A DNA stretch of 64,000 bases, taken from positions 1 through 64,000 of the forward strand of contig DASVPO010000033.1 in NCBI GenBank assembly GCA_036382855.1, read 5' to 3'. The notes beneath the pieces were generated by a model. The model was not told the DNA's origin. It saw only the letters and a program-made list of their open reading frames with translations, and did no database searches. This document shows, piece after piece, positions 18,553 to 27,745 of this stretch (positions within the stretch are counted from its first letter, which is position 1; the number at the start of each line of letters is the position of its first letter). This DNA is from DASVTR01 sp036382855. Lineage in GTDB: Bacteria > Acidobacteriota > Blastocatellia > Pyrinomonadales > Pyrinomonadaceae. Made by a program: the position numbers and the translations under genes.

Positions 18553-19116
18553 TCAATCAATCCTGAGCGCCGCCAAGATACCCATCACCACGCACATCGC
18601 AAACGCACCGTAGCGCAGTCCGCTCTGCGGAATACGCTGCCTTAACCCGACGCCGAGCGTGACGGCAAGCAGTCCCTTAGTCATCATCGCTGCAGTTGCT
18701 CCCACCCAGATAATGAACGGCGCGTGATAACTGGCAACCAGCGTGGCGGCAGCAATCTGCCCGACATCGCCCCATTCTGTGAGGAAAACGGCGGCGAAGG
18801 AAACAGTGGTCGCGCGCGGCCAGCGCTCTCCGGCCTCGCGTTTCTCGCGACGCGGTTTTTTAAACCAGATGGCGAGCGCCGTCGCGAAGAAGGTCGCAGC
18901 GCTGATGCCCGCGACGAGCGCCGGAGGCAATCCCGCTATGGCTTGGCCCACCAGCACGGCGACCAGCATCTTTCCGGCGAAGGCGACGCTGATGCCGCCG
19001 AGCACATGCGCTGCGCGAAAACGCGTGGTCAGGCTGCTGATGGTGTAAAAAGATTTGTCGCCGAGCAACTCTGCGAAGAGCACTGTTCCATACGTCGCCA
19101 GCAATAGATAGACCAT
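18553..19116 (-). CDS. TMEM165/GDT1 family cation transporter
   Basis: UPF0016/GDT1 family, Mn2+/Ca2+ exporters. The 187-residue protein has the two half-repeats of the family, each with an acidic signature: ELLGDKSF at about residue 16 and EWGDVGQ at about 113, in predicted six-helix topology. A loop of basic residues (KKPRREKREAGERW) separates the halves. GGGAG lies 7 bases before the ATG. It points toward the plus-strand genes upstream, with only 57 bp between stops. Substrate (manganese most likely) is inferred from the family. Confidence 0.9.
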   Translation of the reverse strand: MVYLLLATYGTVLFAELLGDKSFYTISSLTTRFRAAHVLGGISVAFAGKMLVAVLVGQAIAGLPPALVAGISAATFFATALAIWFKKPRREKREAGERWPRATTVSFAAVFLTEWGDVGQIAAATLVASYHAPFIIWVGATAAMMTKGLLAVTLGVGLRQRIPQSGLRYGAFAMCVVMGILAALRID

Positions 19117-19147
19117 TACTCGACTCCCGGTATTGAACTTCCCCGGA

Positions 19148-19225
19148 GAATAGCGGGCCGGACGCTTGAACGATAAGAGGCGTGCCTCTTATCGTTCAAG
19201 CGTCCGGGCGTGCAGCCCGTTATTC
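19148..19225. repeat. Near-perfect inverted repeat (24-bp arms, 2-base loop)
   Basis: Bases 19158-19181 pair perfectly with 19184-19207 around a GT loop. After a short interruption the pairing resumes between GAATAGCGGG (19148-19157) and CCCGTTATTC (19216-19225) with one mismatch. It lies between two minus-strand genes, downstream of the large propeller gene. The arms contain GAACGAT, the unit found repeated elsewhere in this window. Confidence 0.85.
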
Positions 19226-19231
19226 GACTGT

Positions 19232-19286
19232 GAAGGATAGAGAATTGGCCCAACCTCGAATAGAGTTAAGCCATTCTCTATCCTTT
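19232..19286 (-). terminator. Hairpin overlapping the stop codon of the propeller gene
   Basis: AAGGATAGAGAAT (19233-19245) pairs with ATTCTCTATCCTT (19273-19285), 13 perfect pairs. The right arm contains the stop codon (19278-19280) of the minus-strand gene. This is the same geometry as at 1-118 and at the end of purD. Confidence 0.6.
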
Positions 19287-22200
19287 CTCAGGACGGATGA
19301 CGTAGGTGCTGCCCCCTATAATTTCGCCGTCTTCTTCCTGCACGACGGAGAAGGTCTCGAAGTCAGTCCCCCGCATGGGGGCTGTCAGCACAACCGCCGC
19401 GCGTAAGCCTCCCTTCGGAATCTTAACGCCCGAAAGCTTGCCGCCGCCTTTCCCCTTTTCCAGCGTGTACAGTCGCGTGAGGTCATACTTGCCCGCTTCA
19501 TCCGGCAAGTGTTCCTTCAACAATTTAATCATCTGCTCCGACGCCCTGCGCACCGAGATGCCTTCCGGCCCGGAGGCCGCCGCAGCATCAGCGCTCTTCT
19601 TCGCAGCCTTCTTCTTCCCGGTCTTCTTCAAGCTTCTACTGAGCGTCGTTTGTGCAGACTCCGGCAACAGGAAACCGAGACTGCCTTTCTCAAGGCCCGT
19701 GCCGACGACTCTGATGGCGCTGAGTTTACCTGTCCCGGTCGGGTTAAAGTCGAGCGTTGTCCAAGACATCGCGCCGGCGGGAATATTAACGACGTGCAGG
19801 TTCTTCAACCCGACGCGCTTTTCGTTTCTCACTAACTGGTCAACGTTGAAAATCTTGCTGGTTGCCGGTATCGGATTCTGCGGGCAATCCATCACGACGA
19901 GCAAACAGGAATGAGGCGCGGCCGTCGGCGGCAACGCCAGATCCCATTCGAGGATAGTCGGCTCCGTGGGCGAGAGCGTGAGGATGGTCTTGGCTGCGCC
20001 GACCGGCTTCCAGTTGGTCGTATCGGACGAGTTACCGGGAAACGCCGTCCAGAAATTACCCGGCAAAGGCGGCAGTCCGGCAGAAGCATTGGCGTACAAC
20101 AGCTTGACTGTCACGTTCGCACCGGGCGCGAAGCCACGATTATTGACCTTCACGTAAACGCGATTGACGTTGCCGCGCTGCGCGTTGCGATGTTGCAGCC
20201 TGGTTTCATAAGCAACGTAGTCAACGCTCGCCACGGACATCTGATACGACGGCGGCGAGCCTTCGAGCGCGTCAACCTTAATGTCCGCGCACATCCAGTG
20301 TGAGAGCGGGTCGCCCAGATTCACGTATTGCAGCGGGTCTTCAAAGGCTGCGGGCACGGCGTTTGGAGTCGGCAGGATGCGGCCGGTTGACATCAGGTGG
20401 TCGCGGAAAAAGATGTCAACGTCCGGGACTGAAGGCACGTCGAGCTTGCGCTCCCAGATGCCGCGCCCGTGTGTGCCTGCGCGCAGCAAGCGCGTCGGGC
20501 TGTGAAGTCGCATGTCGAAGACCGCGCAGTTTGGCAAGCCCTGACTAAACTGCGTCCAACTCGTGCCGCCGTTCGTCGTACGGTAGATGGCAACGTCCGT
20601 GGCGACGTAAAAGGTGTTGGGGATGGCCGGGTCAATCACGAGTGCGTTGGCAGGGATGTCGGGGATGGCGCTCGCTCCGCTGCCGCTGATGTTGGTCCAT
20701 GTGGCCGCGCCCGCTGCCGGGACGACACCGCGCCAGACGTGTCCTGTGCCGAAGCCTGACATCACGACAATCACTGTGTCGGGTGAGCCGGGAACGGAAG
20801 CGAGGTCTGTAATGAATGGGCCAACGGGCAATGGCGCGGCGTGAATGGCCGTGGCTGTCCAAGTCGCTCCGCTCTTCGTCAGGCGATAGACACGACCCGT
20901 GGACGTGCCGACATAAATCATGTTCGAGTTTGTATAGTGAATGGCCGAGACTGAGCCGTTTATGCTGGGCAACGTCACCTTGGTCGGCCAGCCGCTCGCG
21001 CCCTGTGCCGGGTCGAGGTTGATGCGGTCTGTGCCGAACGCGACGTTGTTGGAGTTGGTTTCGTCCAGAGCCATCGGCGGATAGAACAATCCGCTGCCGG
21101 CAATCCCTGCTGCCACGTTCATCCATGTGCCGAATTTGCCCGCCTGCGTCGAGCGCTTGGGGCTCGGGCCGTAGTATGTACTGAGAACGTTTTTCGGTTG
21201 TGCCTTGTCCACGGCGCAGTGGCCGCCGTCGCCATCGTCCGCGTGATAAAAGACTGTGCTGTTGCGAAACTGCTCTGTGCCGTTGTCCTGCGTGCCGCTG
21301 AAGACGACTGCATCTGAGGTCGGGTGCTGGTCTATAAACTCACACTGCATGATGCACAGACCCTCGTTGATGGTATCGTCCCACGTGACGCCGCCGTTGG
21401 TTGATCTGTAGATGCCGCCGTCGTTTCCGGCATAAACGATGAGGTGGTTTGCCGGATGAAAGGCGAAGGCATGGTTGTCCGGGTGGATGGTAGCCCCGAC
21501 GTTGTTAATCGTCCATGCGCCGCTCGCGGAATTGCGCGTTGCTTTCCAGACCGCGACGCCGCTCAGATAAACGATGTCTGGGGTGGTCGGGTCAACGGCG
21601 ACGTGTAGATTGTAGAACCCTTGAGCGCCTATGTTTCCGCCGGGCAGGGGAATGGCAGTCCATGAGTTGCCGCCGTCCGTGGTGCGGTAAAAACCGTTGA
21701 TGGTGTAACTGCTGTCCGCGATGAGCGCGTAGATGGTTTGCGGAGACGAAGGCGAAAGGCCGAGCCCGATGCGCGTCAAGCCGGACGCGGGCAAGCCGCC
21801 TGTAAGCTTGGTCCATGTCGGAGCAGCTGCACTGGCGTTCGTGCACCTGTAAATTCCCTGTTCCCAGAACGCTGCGTAGACGGTCGTGGGCGTCAAAGGG
21901 TCAATGGCGACATCTGTTGCCGGTGCGTTGGGCAGGCCGCCCGTCATCTTCGACCAGTTCATTCCGGCATCCGTGCTGCGGTAGAGGCCGTTGCTGGTCG
22001 CGCCGAAGAGACGTGCGGGCGCTGCGGGCGTGACACAGATGCGGCCGAAGCGCGCGCCTGTGAAGGTAGAGGTGGCGAGAGTGGTCCATGAATTTCCGCC
22101 GTCGGTCGTCTTCAGTACGCCGTTGCCATAATAACTGTCGCCGGAGAAATTCCCTTCACCCGTCCCCGCATACAAGGTGAGCGGATTGCCGGGGTCAATC

Positions 22201-22826
22201 GCGAGTGCGCCGATGGCGAGCGAGAGTTCGTTGTCTGATTTTGCGACCCAGTTTTTTCCGCCGTCCGTGGTCTTCCAGACTCCGCCCTGCGCCGTTCCGC
22301 AGTAGATGGTGTTGGGAGCGGTCGGGTCAACGACGATACTGGTCACGCGGCCCGTCACCAACACACGCGCGGCGCTGTAGGTTTGTCCCTTCGGAATTGC
22401 CGTCGGCCCCATCTGCACCCAATTGCTGACGCCCGCGACGGGCGCGACCATTTCAATGCCCGTCAAGGCAGGAGCTATCAGTATGGGCGCGCCGGGGTCT
22501 GCTTCAGGCATCTGTCTGGATGTCGCCAGAGCGGCAAGCCGCAGCTTCGCCATGCTTGAAACTTCGCCTTCTCTCTCTTCGCCGGATACAGCGAGGTCAG
22601 CCATCGCAACTGCCCTCGCGCCTTTTTTTGACGACTTGCGAGCGCCGCCTTCAAGCCCTTGTCTCTGGAAAATACGACGGTCAAAATCGTTTTCCTCATG
22701 GCGCAGCAAAGGATTGTCCGGCGGCGGCACGGCCTTCCTCAGAGCAGTTCGCGCAGACCCCTTTTTGCTGGCAGATTTCTTCGCTGCCTTCGTCCGTTTC
22801 TTGGCAGACTTCCTGCTTGTAGGCAT
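19278..22826 (-). CDS. Giant Asp-box (BNR/sortilin-like) beta-propeller protein with Lys-rich leader
   Basis: The 1182-residue protein has no signal peptide. It opens with a Lys/Ala/Ser-rich stretch and the motif AVPPPDNPLLR at residues 33-43, shared with the next gene upstream. From about residue 140 to 790 it carries many Asp-box repeats (TTDGGKNW, TTDGGNSW, STDAGMNW, STNGGVTW, TTNGGTSW), which fold as one or two propellers of the sialidase/VPS10 type. The last 380 residues are beta-rich, with a second Lys-rich stretch (KKTGKKKAAKK). AAAGGAGG gives a very strong ribosome binding site. Catalytic sialidase residues were not identified; the function is unknown. Confidence 0.85.
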   Translation of the reverse strand: MPTSRKSAKKRTKAAKKSASKKGSARTALRKAVPPPDNPLLRHEENDFDRRIFQRQGLEGGARKSSKKGARAVAMADLAVSGEEREGEVSSMAKLRLAALATSRQMPEADPGAPILIAPALTGIEMVAPVAGVSNWVQMGPTAIPKGQTYSAARVLVTGRVTSIVVDPTAPNTIYCGTAQGGVWKTTDGGKNWVAKSDNELSLAIGALAIDPGNPLTLYAGTGEGNFSGDSYYGNGVLKTTDGGNSWTTLATSTFTGARFGRICVTPAAPARLFGATSNGLYRSTDAGMNWSKMTGGLPNAPATDVAIDPLTPTTVYAAFWEQGIYRCTNASAAAPTWTKLTGGLPASGLTRIGLGLSPSSPQTIYALIADSSYTINGFYRTTDGGNSWTAIPLPGGNIGAQGFYNLHVAVDPTTPDIVYLSGVAVWKATRNSASGAWTINNVGATIHPDNHAFAFHPANHLIVYAGNDGGIYRSTNGGVTWDDTINEGLCIMQCEFIDQHPTSDAVVFSGTQDNGTEQFRNSTVFYHADDGDGGHCAVDKAQPKNVLSTYYGPSPKRSTQAGKFGTWMNVAAGIAGSGLFYPPMALDETNSNNVAFGTDRINLDPAQGASGWPTKVTLPSINGSVSAIHYTNSNMIYVGTSTGRVYRLTKSGATWTATAIHAAPLPVGPFITDLASVPGSPDTVIVVMSGFGTGHVWRGVVPAAGAATWTNISGSGASAIPDIPANALVIDPAIPNTFYVATDVAIYRTTNGGTSWTQFSQGLPNCAVFDMRLHSPTRLLRAGTHGRGIWERKLDVPSVPDVDIFFRDHLMSTGRILPTPNAVPAAFEDPLQYVNLGDPLSHWMCADIKVDALEGSPPSYQMSVASVDYVAYETRLQHRNAQRGNVNRVYVKVNNRGFAPGANVTVKLLYANASAGLPPLPGNFWTAFPGNSSDTTNWKPVGAAKTILTLSPTEPTILEWDLALPPTAAPHSCLLVVMDCPQNPIPATSKIFNVDQLVRNEKRVGLKNLHVVNIPAGAMSWTTLDFNPTGTGKLSAIRVVGTGLEKGSLGFLLPESAQTTLSRSLKKTGKKKAAKKSADAAAASGPEGISVRRASEQMIKLLKEHLPDEAGKYDLTRLYTLEKGKGGGKLSGVKIPKGGLRAAVVLTAPMRGTDFETFSVVQEEDGEIIGGSTYVIRPEKG

Positions 22827-22882
22827 GATTGTCCTCCTTTAGAGGGTTAGGCTTTAAGGATGAAACTGCTGATTGGTTATGT

Positions 22883-23179
22883 TCAATCTTCGTTCATGGA
22901 GTCTGGTTGGGTTGTTGAGGTGGATTGTTCCGTTGCGGTTTCTGTTGTGGCTGAATCTTCTTCGGAGGCGGGCATGTTTTGTGTGTGCCTGAACGCTTCG
23001 AGCCGTTTCTCTGCTATCTCCTTACTATGGAATTCGCGGTCGGCGTCAAACTCCGTGAAGCGCAGGAGCGGATTATCCGGCGGCGGCACGGCCGGAACGA
23101 GCGGCGTCGGCGGAGGCGTCTTCTTCTTCGTCTTCTTCGCTTTCGCCTTACGAGCGCCGGAACTTTTCTTCGTCGCCAT
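22883..23179 (-). CDS. Small Lys-rich protein sharing the AVPPPDNPLLR leader
   Basis: The 98-residue product starts with a Lys/Ala-rich segment, then AVPPPDNPLLR at residues 30-40, then FTEFDADREF, where the giant neighbour has HEENDFDRRIF. The rest is acidic and Ser/Thr-rich. It lies 56 bp upstream of the propeller gene on the same strand, so the two are likely one operon. The shared leader makes this frame real, against an antisense frame of similar length. Unknown function; it could be a partner, a chaperone or a second cargo of the same pathway. Confidence 0.72.
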   Translation of the reverse strand: MATKKSSGARKAKAKKTKKKTPPPTPLVPAVPPPDNPLLRFTEFDADREFHSKEIAEKRLEAFRHTQNMPASEEDSATTETATEQSTSTTQPDSMNED

Positions 23180-23458
23180 TAATTAATTTCCCTGCAAACT
23201 ACGAAGCGAGGAATCCTGCTGTCGCGACATCAAAGATTCACATGCTGGCCGGATTTTAGTAGCAACACGCGTACCCCTTCGCTCTCGATTCAAATAACCC
23301 GGCTATTACGAACAAAAGCTGACGCTCACAAAGCGCTGCCACAACTTCAAGTGTCCTCTTCAAGCTACACTCGGCCGGAAAGCCTGTAGACTTTTGTTTA
23401 CAGTCGGAAACGATTCAGCACAAGCCGGAGCGACGCGCCGTTAAGAGTTAAGCGCACT

Positions 23459-24544
23459 TTAAGAAGCGGTCGTTGCAGCCTCGCAGGAATCAAGCACGGG
23501 CGCGGCCTCTATTTCCGCTGCGTCGTCTTCCCTGTAGTTACGCCCTGCGGCGACGGCTTCAAAGTATTCCGCGATGCGGTCAAGAATTTCTTCGACCGAG
23601 TGGGAGTGATAGATTGAGGTGCGGAAGATTGCGCCGCCCTGAAGGCCGCGCGTAAACTGCCCGGCCAGTTGCTTCATCTTGCCGATGGCGGCCAGTTCCG
23701 GCATATCGTCGCGCAGCATCTCAAAGTATTCGAGAAGCACGCTGCGTTTATCTTCGAGCGTGGGCTGGAAGATTTCGCGGCCCGCAAGCGCATCTTCTAT
23801 CTGACGAAAAATCCAAGGGTTCGCCATCGCGCCGCGCCCTATCAGAACGCCGTCGCAATTCGTCTCGCGCCAACGCGCCAGAGCTTCCTCGACTGTCGTT
23901 ACGTCGCCGCTGCCGGAGACAGGCACGCTGACCGCCTCTTTAATCTGCCTCACAAGATCCCAGTTGGCTCGCCCCTTGTAGCCCTGTTCCTTCGTGCGCC
24001 CGTGCAGCGCAATGTGTTCGACGCCGCATGCTTCGGCCAGTCGTGCCGTCTCGACCGCGTTAATCGCGTTGTCATAAAAGCCCGCGCGAATCTTGATGGT
24101 CAGAGGTATCTTGATCGCCTTTTTGATTTCCTTGAGGATTGATTCGAGGCGCGTGTAATCGCGCAGGAGGCCGGAGCCTCCGCCGTGCTTGACGACCTTC
24201 GGCGCGGGGCAGCCGCAGTTGATATCCAGTATGTCCGCGCCGACCTCTTCGGCCATCTCCGCCGCCATACGCATCCGTTCCGGCTGCCCGCCGAAAATCT
24301 GCACGGCGAACGGGCGCTCCTCTTCAAAGAAACGCATCTGCCGCTTCGACTTCGGGTTGTGTCGCGTCAAGCCTTCGACCGAAATAAACTCGGAGACAGT
24401 GAGGCCGATTCCGCCGCGCCTCTTCAGCAAGCGACGGAACGAAATATCAGTCACGCCCGCCATCGGAGAGAGCACGAGCGGCGGATTAATCTCAACATCA
24501 CGAATCCTGAAAGGCTTGATAGCTTGTACGACGTTCTGGCTCAT
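23459..24544 (-). CDS. dusB: tRNA-dihydrouridine synthase
   Basis: FMN- and NADPH-dependent reduction of uridine to dihydrouridine in tRNA. The TIM-barrel start LVLSPMAGVTDISFRR, the catalytic-cysteine motif DINCGCPAPKVV (about residues 108-119), the phosphate-binding KIRAGF and GSGDVTT, and IGRGAMANPW all match the DusB branch. 361 residues, somewhat longer than usual through an acidic C-terminal tail (AAEIEAAPVLDSCEAATTAS). No fis gene is adjacent, unlike in enterobacteria. No clear ribosome binding site. Confidence 0.95.
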   Translation of the reverse strand: MSQNVVQAIKPFRIRDVEINPPLVLSPMAGVTDISFRRLLKRRGGIGLTVSEFISVEGLTRHNPKSKRQMRFFEEERPFAVQIFGGQPERMRMAAEMAEEVGADILDINCGCPAPKVVKHGGGSGLLRDYTRLESILKEIKKAIKIPLTIKIRAGFYDNAINAVETARLAEACGVEHIALHGRTKEQGYKGRANWDLVRQIKEAVSVPVSGSGDVTTVEEALARWRETNCDGVLIGRGAMANPWIFRQIEDALAGREIFQPTLEDKRSVLLEYFEMLRDDMPELAAIGKMKQLAGQFTRGLQGGAIFRTSIYHSHSVEEILDRIAEYFEAVAAGRNYREDDAAEIEAAPVLDSCEAATTAS

Positions 24545-24575
24545 ATGCGTTAGTTAGATTATTAAACTTATACAC

Positions 24576-24878
24576 TCACATTGACAACGTTCCGCCGGAG
24601 AATCCGCCTTCAGTTTGAGCATTGCTCTCATCTTCCGGCGCGATTTGCTTCACGCCGGTTTCGAGTTGGACCACGATGCGCGCGTGTTGCGCGGCCTGTC
24701 TTGCGGCCGCTCGCGCCTGCCCTATGTCGCCGCGCGTCATGGCATCCAGCGCCGCGTCGCCCATTGACTGTGCGCTGCGACGGTAACGCATAATCTGTTC
24801 GAGTAAGTGCTCGTCCATCTTTTCCAACACATTCTGGCGGCTCGCCCCCTGTCCTCTATTGACACGGGCTTCAGCCAT
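24576..24878 (-). CDS. Small helical protein of unknown function
   Basis: The 100-residue product is Ala/Gln/Arg-rich and predicted helical through the middle (RYRRSAQSMGDAALDAMTRGDIGQARAAARQAAQHAR), which looks like a helical-hairpin or TPR-like unit, with a Gly/Ser tail. No named family is recognised. ATG at 24878 is preferred over the TTG at 24881. It lies 31 bp upstream of dusB on the same strand and 34 bp from the divergent gene at 24913, so it may be the first gene of a dusB operon. Confidence 0.6.
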   Translation of the reverse strand: MAEARVNRGQGASRQNVLEKMDEHLLEQIMRYRRSAQSMGDAALDAMTRGDIGQARAAARQAAQHARIVVQLETGVKQIAPEDESNAQTEGGFSGGTLSM

Positions 24879-24912
24879 CAACTAGCTTCTCTACAGACAG
24901 CGGATTATAGCA

Positions 24913-25413
24913 ATGCAACACAAACTCATCCAATCCGTCGGCATCGCATGGACGATTCTCTACAGCGTGTTCATCATCTGGATTTACGCGACCGAGCCGC
25001 GCACCTTCAAGGAGGTCGCGGCGGGCGCGGAGGTTGCGACCGGCACGTATGAGATAGACAGGCAGAAGTTTGAGACGGCGCTGGCGCTCTTTCGCCGCGA
25101 ACAGTTTCGCGCCGCGCGCGACGAATGGACGCGCGCTGACCCCGCGCAGAACGACCCGCGCACGCAGTTTTATATCGCCTACGCTTTTTACCGCGAAGGC
25201 TGGGGACGCCTCTACATGGACAACGATTTGTTCAAGCAGGGTTTGGCAGCAGTCAACCGCGTCATAGAGTTGACGCCTGACGGCTCTTTCACGGTTGACG
25301 ATGCGGACTTACAAATGCACACGCCCGCAGAATTGAAGGCCGAACTTGAACACGGGCTGGAACGCAGCGTTGAGGATTTGAATCCCTTCAAGGTTTTCCG
25401 CAAACGCAAATGA
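24913..25413 (+). CDS. Membrane-anchored TPR-like protein (unknown)
   Basis: The 166-residue product has one N-terminal membrane helix (residues 8-26), then a helical domain resembling two or three tetratricopeptide units (ETALALFRREQFRAARDEWTRA, TQFYIAYAFYREGWGRLY). The C-terminus is basic. Its stop overlaps the start of the next gene by four bases (ATGA), so the two are translationally coupled and probably act together at the inner membrane. No family name is assigned. Confidence 0.75.
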   Translation: MQHKLIQSVGIAWTILYSVFIIWIYATEPRTFKEVAAGAEVATGTYEIDRQKFETALALFRREQFRAARDEWTRADPAQNDPRTQFYIAYAFYREGWGRLYMDNDLFKQGLAAVNRVIELTPDGSFTVDDADLQMHTPAELKAELEHGLERSVEDLNPFKVFRKRK

Positions 25414-26258
25414 CGACGGAATATCGTTCGAGAAACCGCGCGCTCGTGCGCTTCGTGCTGCTGCCGATGATTTTTTTGACGGTGGCGCTGATGGGCGGCC
25501 TGCGTATTGACGCGACGAGCAAAGCCTTCGTCTTCATCCCACCGCCTTTGATAACGCTGCTGCTCTCCATCCTGCTGATGGTGCTCTTCGTGCGCGGCTA
25601 TCTGATTAACATCAAAAAGTGGCTCACGCCGGACCAGCCGCCGCTGACAAACGTTTCGCATGCGCTCACATTGCTCTCGCTCTTTTTCGGCTCTGCGCAG
25701 GCTTTCAACTCCGTGCTGCCGGAAAGCGGATTGCTCTTCTGGTTCTTCTCCTTCTTCTTCCTGTGGACGCTCTGGAACAACCAGTTCTCTTCTTTTGACG
25801 CACGCCGGCTCTTGCGCAGCCTCGGCGTGTTGTTCGGCACGGCCTTCGTGTTGAAGCACATGTTTCTGGCTGCGCTCTACGCGCCGGAGGGAGGCTGGCT
25901 CAAGCGCTTCGCCAACCTGCTGCTCGAAGGTGTCACGCTCGGCACACTGGATTCGCCAGCCTTTGCGCCAGCCACGGGCTACATCTCCTTCTTCACGCTT
26001 GCGCTCTACGTCGCCGGACTCATACTGCTTGCGCCCGCCCCGCAGCCACTCGAAAACGAAGAAGCCCGAAAGCTCGTCCAAGCCTATCTGAAGCTTCCGC
26101 CTGAGGAACGCCTCGCCGTGCGTGAAGCCATCACGGATGACGGCGGCGCGCGTCTCATCGAAGCGGACGAACGAGAGCCGCAACTGCTCATCGCTGAAAC
26201 CGGCGAAGACATGCGCGAGCGCCCCTCTGAAGAGACTGTCATCACGCCGAAGCCCTAG
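25410..26258 (+). CDS. Multi-spanning membrane protein, partner of TPR protein (unknown)
   Basis: The 282-residue product has about six hydrophobic segments between residues 14 and 212 (for example FVLLPMIFLTVALMGG, LLLSILLMVLFV, ISFFTLALYVAGLILL) and a soluble acidic tail of about 70 residues (LKLPPEERLAVREAITDDGG). It is the second gene of a coupled pair and is followed by a strong terminator. I do not recognise the family; a transport or envelope-assembly role is only a guess. Confidence 0.75.
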   Translation: MTTEYRSRNRALVRFVLLPMIFLTVALMGGLRIDATSKAFVFIPPPLITLLLSILLMVLFVRGYLINIKKWLTPDQPPLTNVSHALTLLSLFFGSAQAFNSVLPESGLLFWFFSFFFLWTLWNNQFSSFDARRLLRSLGVLFGTAFVLKHMFLAALYAPEGGWLKRFANLLLEGVTLGTLDSPAFAPATGYISFFTLALYVAGLILLAPAPQPLENEEARKLVQAYLKLPPEERLAVREAITDDGGARLIEADEREPQLLIAETGEDMRERPSEETVITPKP

Positions 26259-26273
26259 AGTAACTACTGCTAT

Positions 26274-26314
26274 AAAAAAAGCTGCATGAGAGATTTGCTC
26301 TCATGCAGCTTTTT
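26274..26314. terminator. Bidirectional intrinsic terminator
   Basis: A perfect 12-bp stem, GCTGCATGAGAG (26281-26292) with CTCTCATGCAGC (26298-26309), has a five-base loop, A7 on the left and T5 on the right. It serves convergent genes ending at 26258 and 26360. Confidence 0.93.
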
Positions 26315-26359
26315 CTGGGCTGCCCACAATCTCTGTGGGTTCGCTGTTGGGGTGAGTGC

Positions 26360-27448
26360 TTACCAGTTAACAATAAGTTCCTCAGACATCTGCCATGCGG
26401 GGATGTCTTCGCGGATTGAGGCGCGCTGTAATTTGTCAGGATTGGCGAGCAGCCGGCCCGCGCCGAGGGCAACCGCCGCAAGCGGGTCTTCCGCGACGAC
26501 GGCGTGCAGTTGCGTCTCCTTCTGCAAGCGTTCTGCCATGCCGTCGAGGAGCGCGCCGCCGCCGGTCACGACGATTCCCGTGCGATAAATGTCTGCGGTC
26601 ACGTCCGGCTGTGATTCCTCCACGACGCGACGCACGCCCGCTATTATCTCGCTGATGACAGGCTCAAGCGCCTCGCCCACTTCTCTCGAAGTTAGCTCGA
26701 TGGCCTTGGCCGAACCCGTCACCAGATCCTTGCCGACCACTTCCATACGCTTCTCGTCGGTCTCCGTTTCCTTATTACCTTCTTCATGCAGACGCGCCGT
26801 GCCGAGTTCTATCTTGACCTCTTCGGCCGTGCGTTCGCCAATCTCAATGGCATACTTGCCGCGCAGGCTATCGTGTATGGCGGCATCCATCGCAGTTCCG
26901 GCGGCGTTCATGCTGATGGAGTTGATGACTGCGCCCGAAGCGATGATGGCGACGTTGGTTGTGCCGCCGCCGATGTCAACGACAAGGTGTGCGCGCTCGT
27001 CTTCAAAATCGAGGCCCGCGCCTAGTCCGGCGGCTAGTCCTTCGTCTATCAGGTCAACGCGCGTCGCTTTGGCATCGCGCGCGGCATCGCGCACGGAGCG
27101 CTGCTCAAGAGTAGTGCTTGAGCCGGGAACGCCTATGACGAGATGACTGCGCTTGGCGTGGCCGCCGTAGACGCGATTGATGAAGGCTGCCAGCATCTTC
27201 TCCGCAACGTCAAACTGGTTGATAGTGCCTGCGCGCAAAGGGCGATGCACTTCCGTGTCGCGCGGCTCGCGTCCGAGCATCTTGTAGGCTTCCGCGCCGA
27301 CAGCCAGCACTTCGCCCGTGTACTTATGAATCGCCACGGCCGAAGGCTCGTTTAAGACGATGCCCCGCCCGGGCGCGTAGATGAGTGTGTTGATTGTGCC
27401 GAGGTCTATGGCTAGGTCGTCCGTAAAGAAACTGCTGAGAATGTTCAT
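26360..27448 (-). CDS. mreB: Rod shape-determining protein MreB
   Basis: Bacterial actin that guides cell-wall elongation. Actin-fold phosphate loops are visible: DLAIDLGTINTLIY at residues 10-23 and VVDIGGGTTNVAII at about 155-168, with the adenosine motif VVTGGGALLDG near 290. 362 residues; slightly longer than classical MreB through a charged loop (HEEGNKETETDEKRMEVVG). GGGAGTTTT precedes the ATG. Neither mreC nor mreD is adjacent, so this may be a stand-alone or second copy. Confidence 0.94.
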   Translation of the reverse strand: MNILSSFFTDDLAIDLGTINTLIYAPGRGIVLNEPSAVAIHKYTGEVLAVGAEAYKMLGREPRDTEVHRPLRAGTINQFDVAEKMLAAFINRVYGGHAKRSHLVIGVPGSSTTLEQRSVRDAARDAKATRVDLIDEGLAAGLGAGLDFEDERAHLVVDIGGGTTNVAIIASGAVINSISMNAAGTAMDAAIHDSLRGKYAIEIGERTAEEVKIELGTARLHEEGNKETETDEKRMEVVGKDLVTGSAKAIELTSREVGEALEPVISEIIAGVRRVVEESQPDVTADIYRTGIVVTGGGALLDGMAERLQKETQLHAVVAEDPLAAVALGAGRLLANPDKLQRASIREDIPAWQMSEELIVNW

Positions 27449-27745
27449 AAAACTCCCGGAAGATAACCTTTAAATTCCTTGTTCCGTAACCCTTGGGAGA
27501 AGGTTTTTAAACTCTGCATGGTCAAGAGCAACCGCCATGCCAGCTACCCTTTCAGGAAGAAATGCCCGAAAAGCTTTTCCCAATGAAATCCACAGTCCGC
27601 TTCTAAAACGCTTTCACACATGAAACAAACCGCAAACCGCTCTAAAAGCGAACGCAGCAGAAAAATTGCAGCTTTTTTTGCCAAAACTGGGCGCAAAAAC
27701 TGCGACATTCCGTGCAAGGGTTATTGAATAAAGAGGTTGTGAAAC

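Noticed and set aside
22860..23186. 108-codon plus-strand frame
   Set aside because: Antisense to the Lys-rich 98-residue gene; the latter is supported by the leader shared with its neighbour.
25212..26183. 323-codon frame on the minus strand
   Set aside because: Antisense to the coupled membrane-protein pair, with low-complexity Gln/Arg/Glu sequence and no domain.
27449..27745. Sigma-54 promoter upstream of mreB
   Set aside because: TGGCAAAAAAAGCTGC has a wrong GG-GC spacing (8 or 11, not 10).
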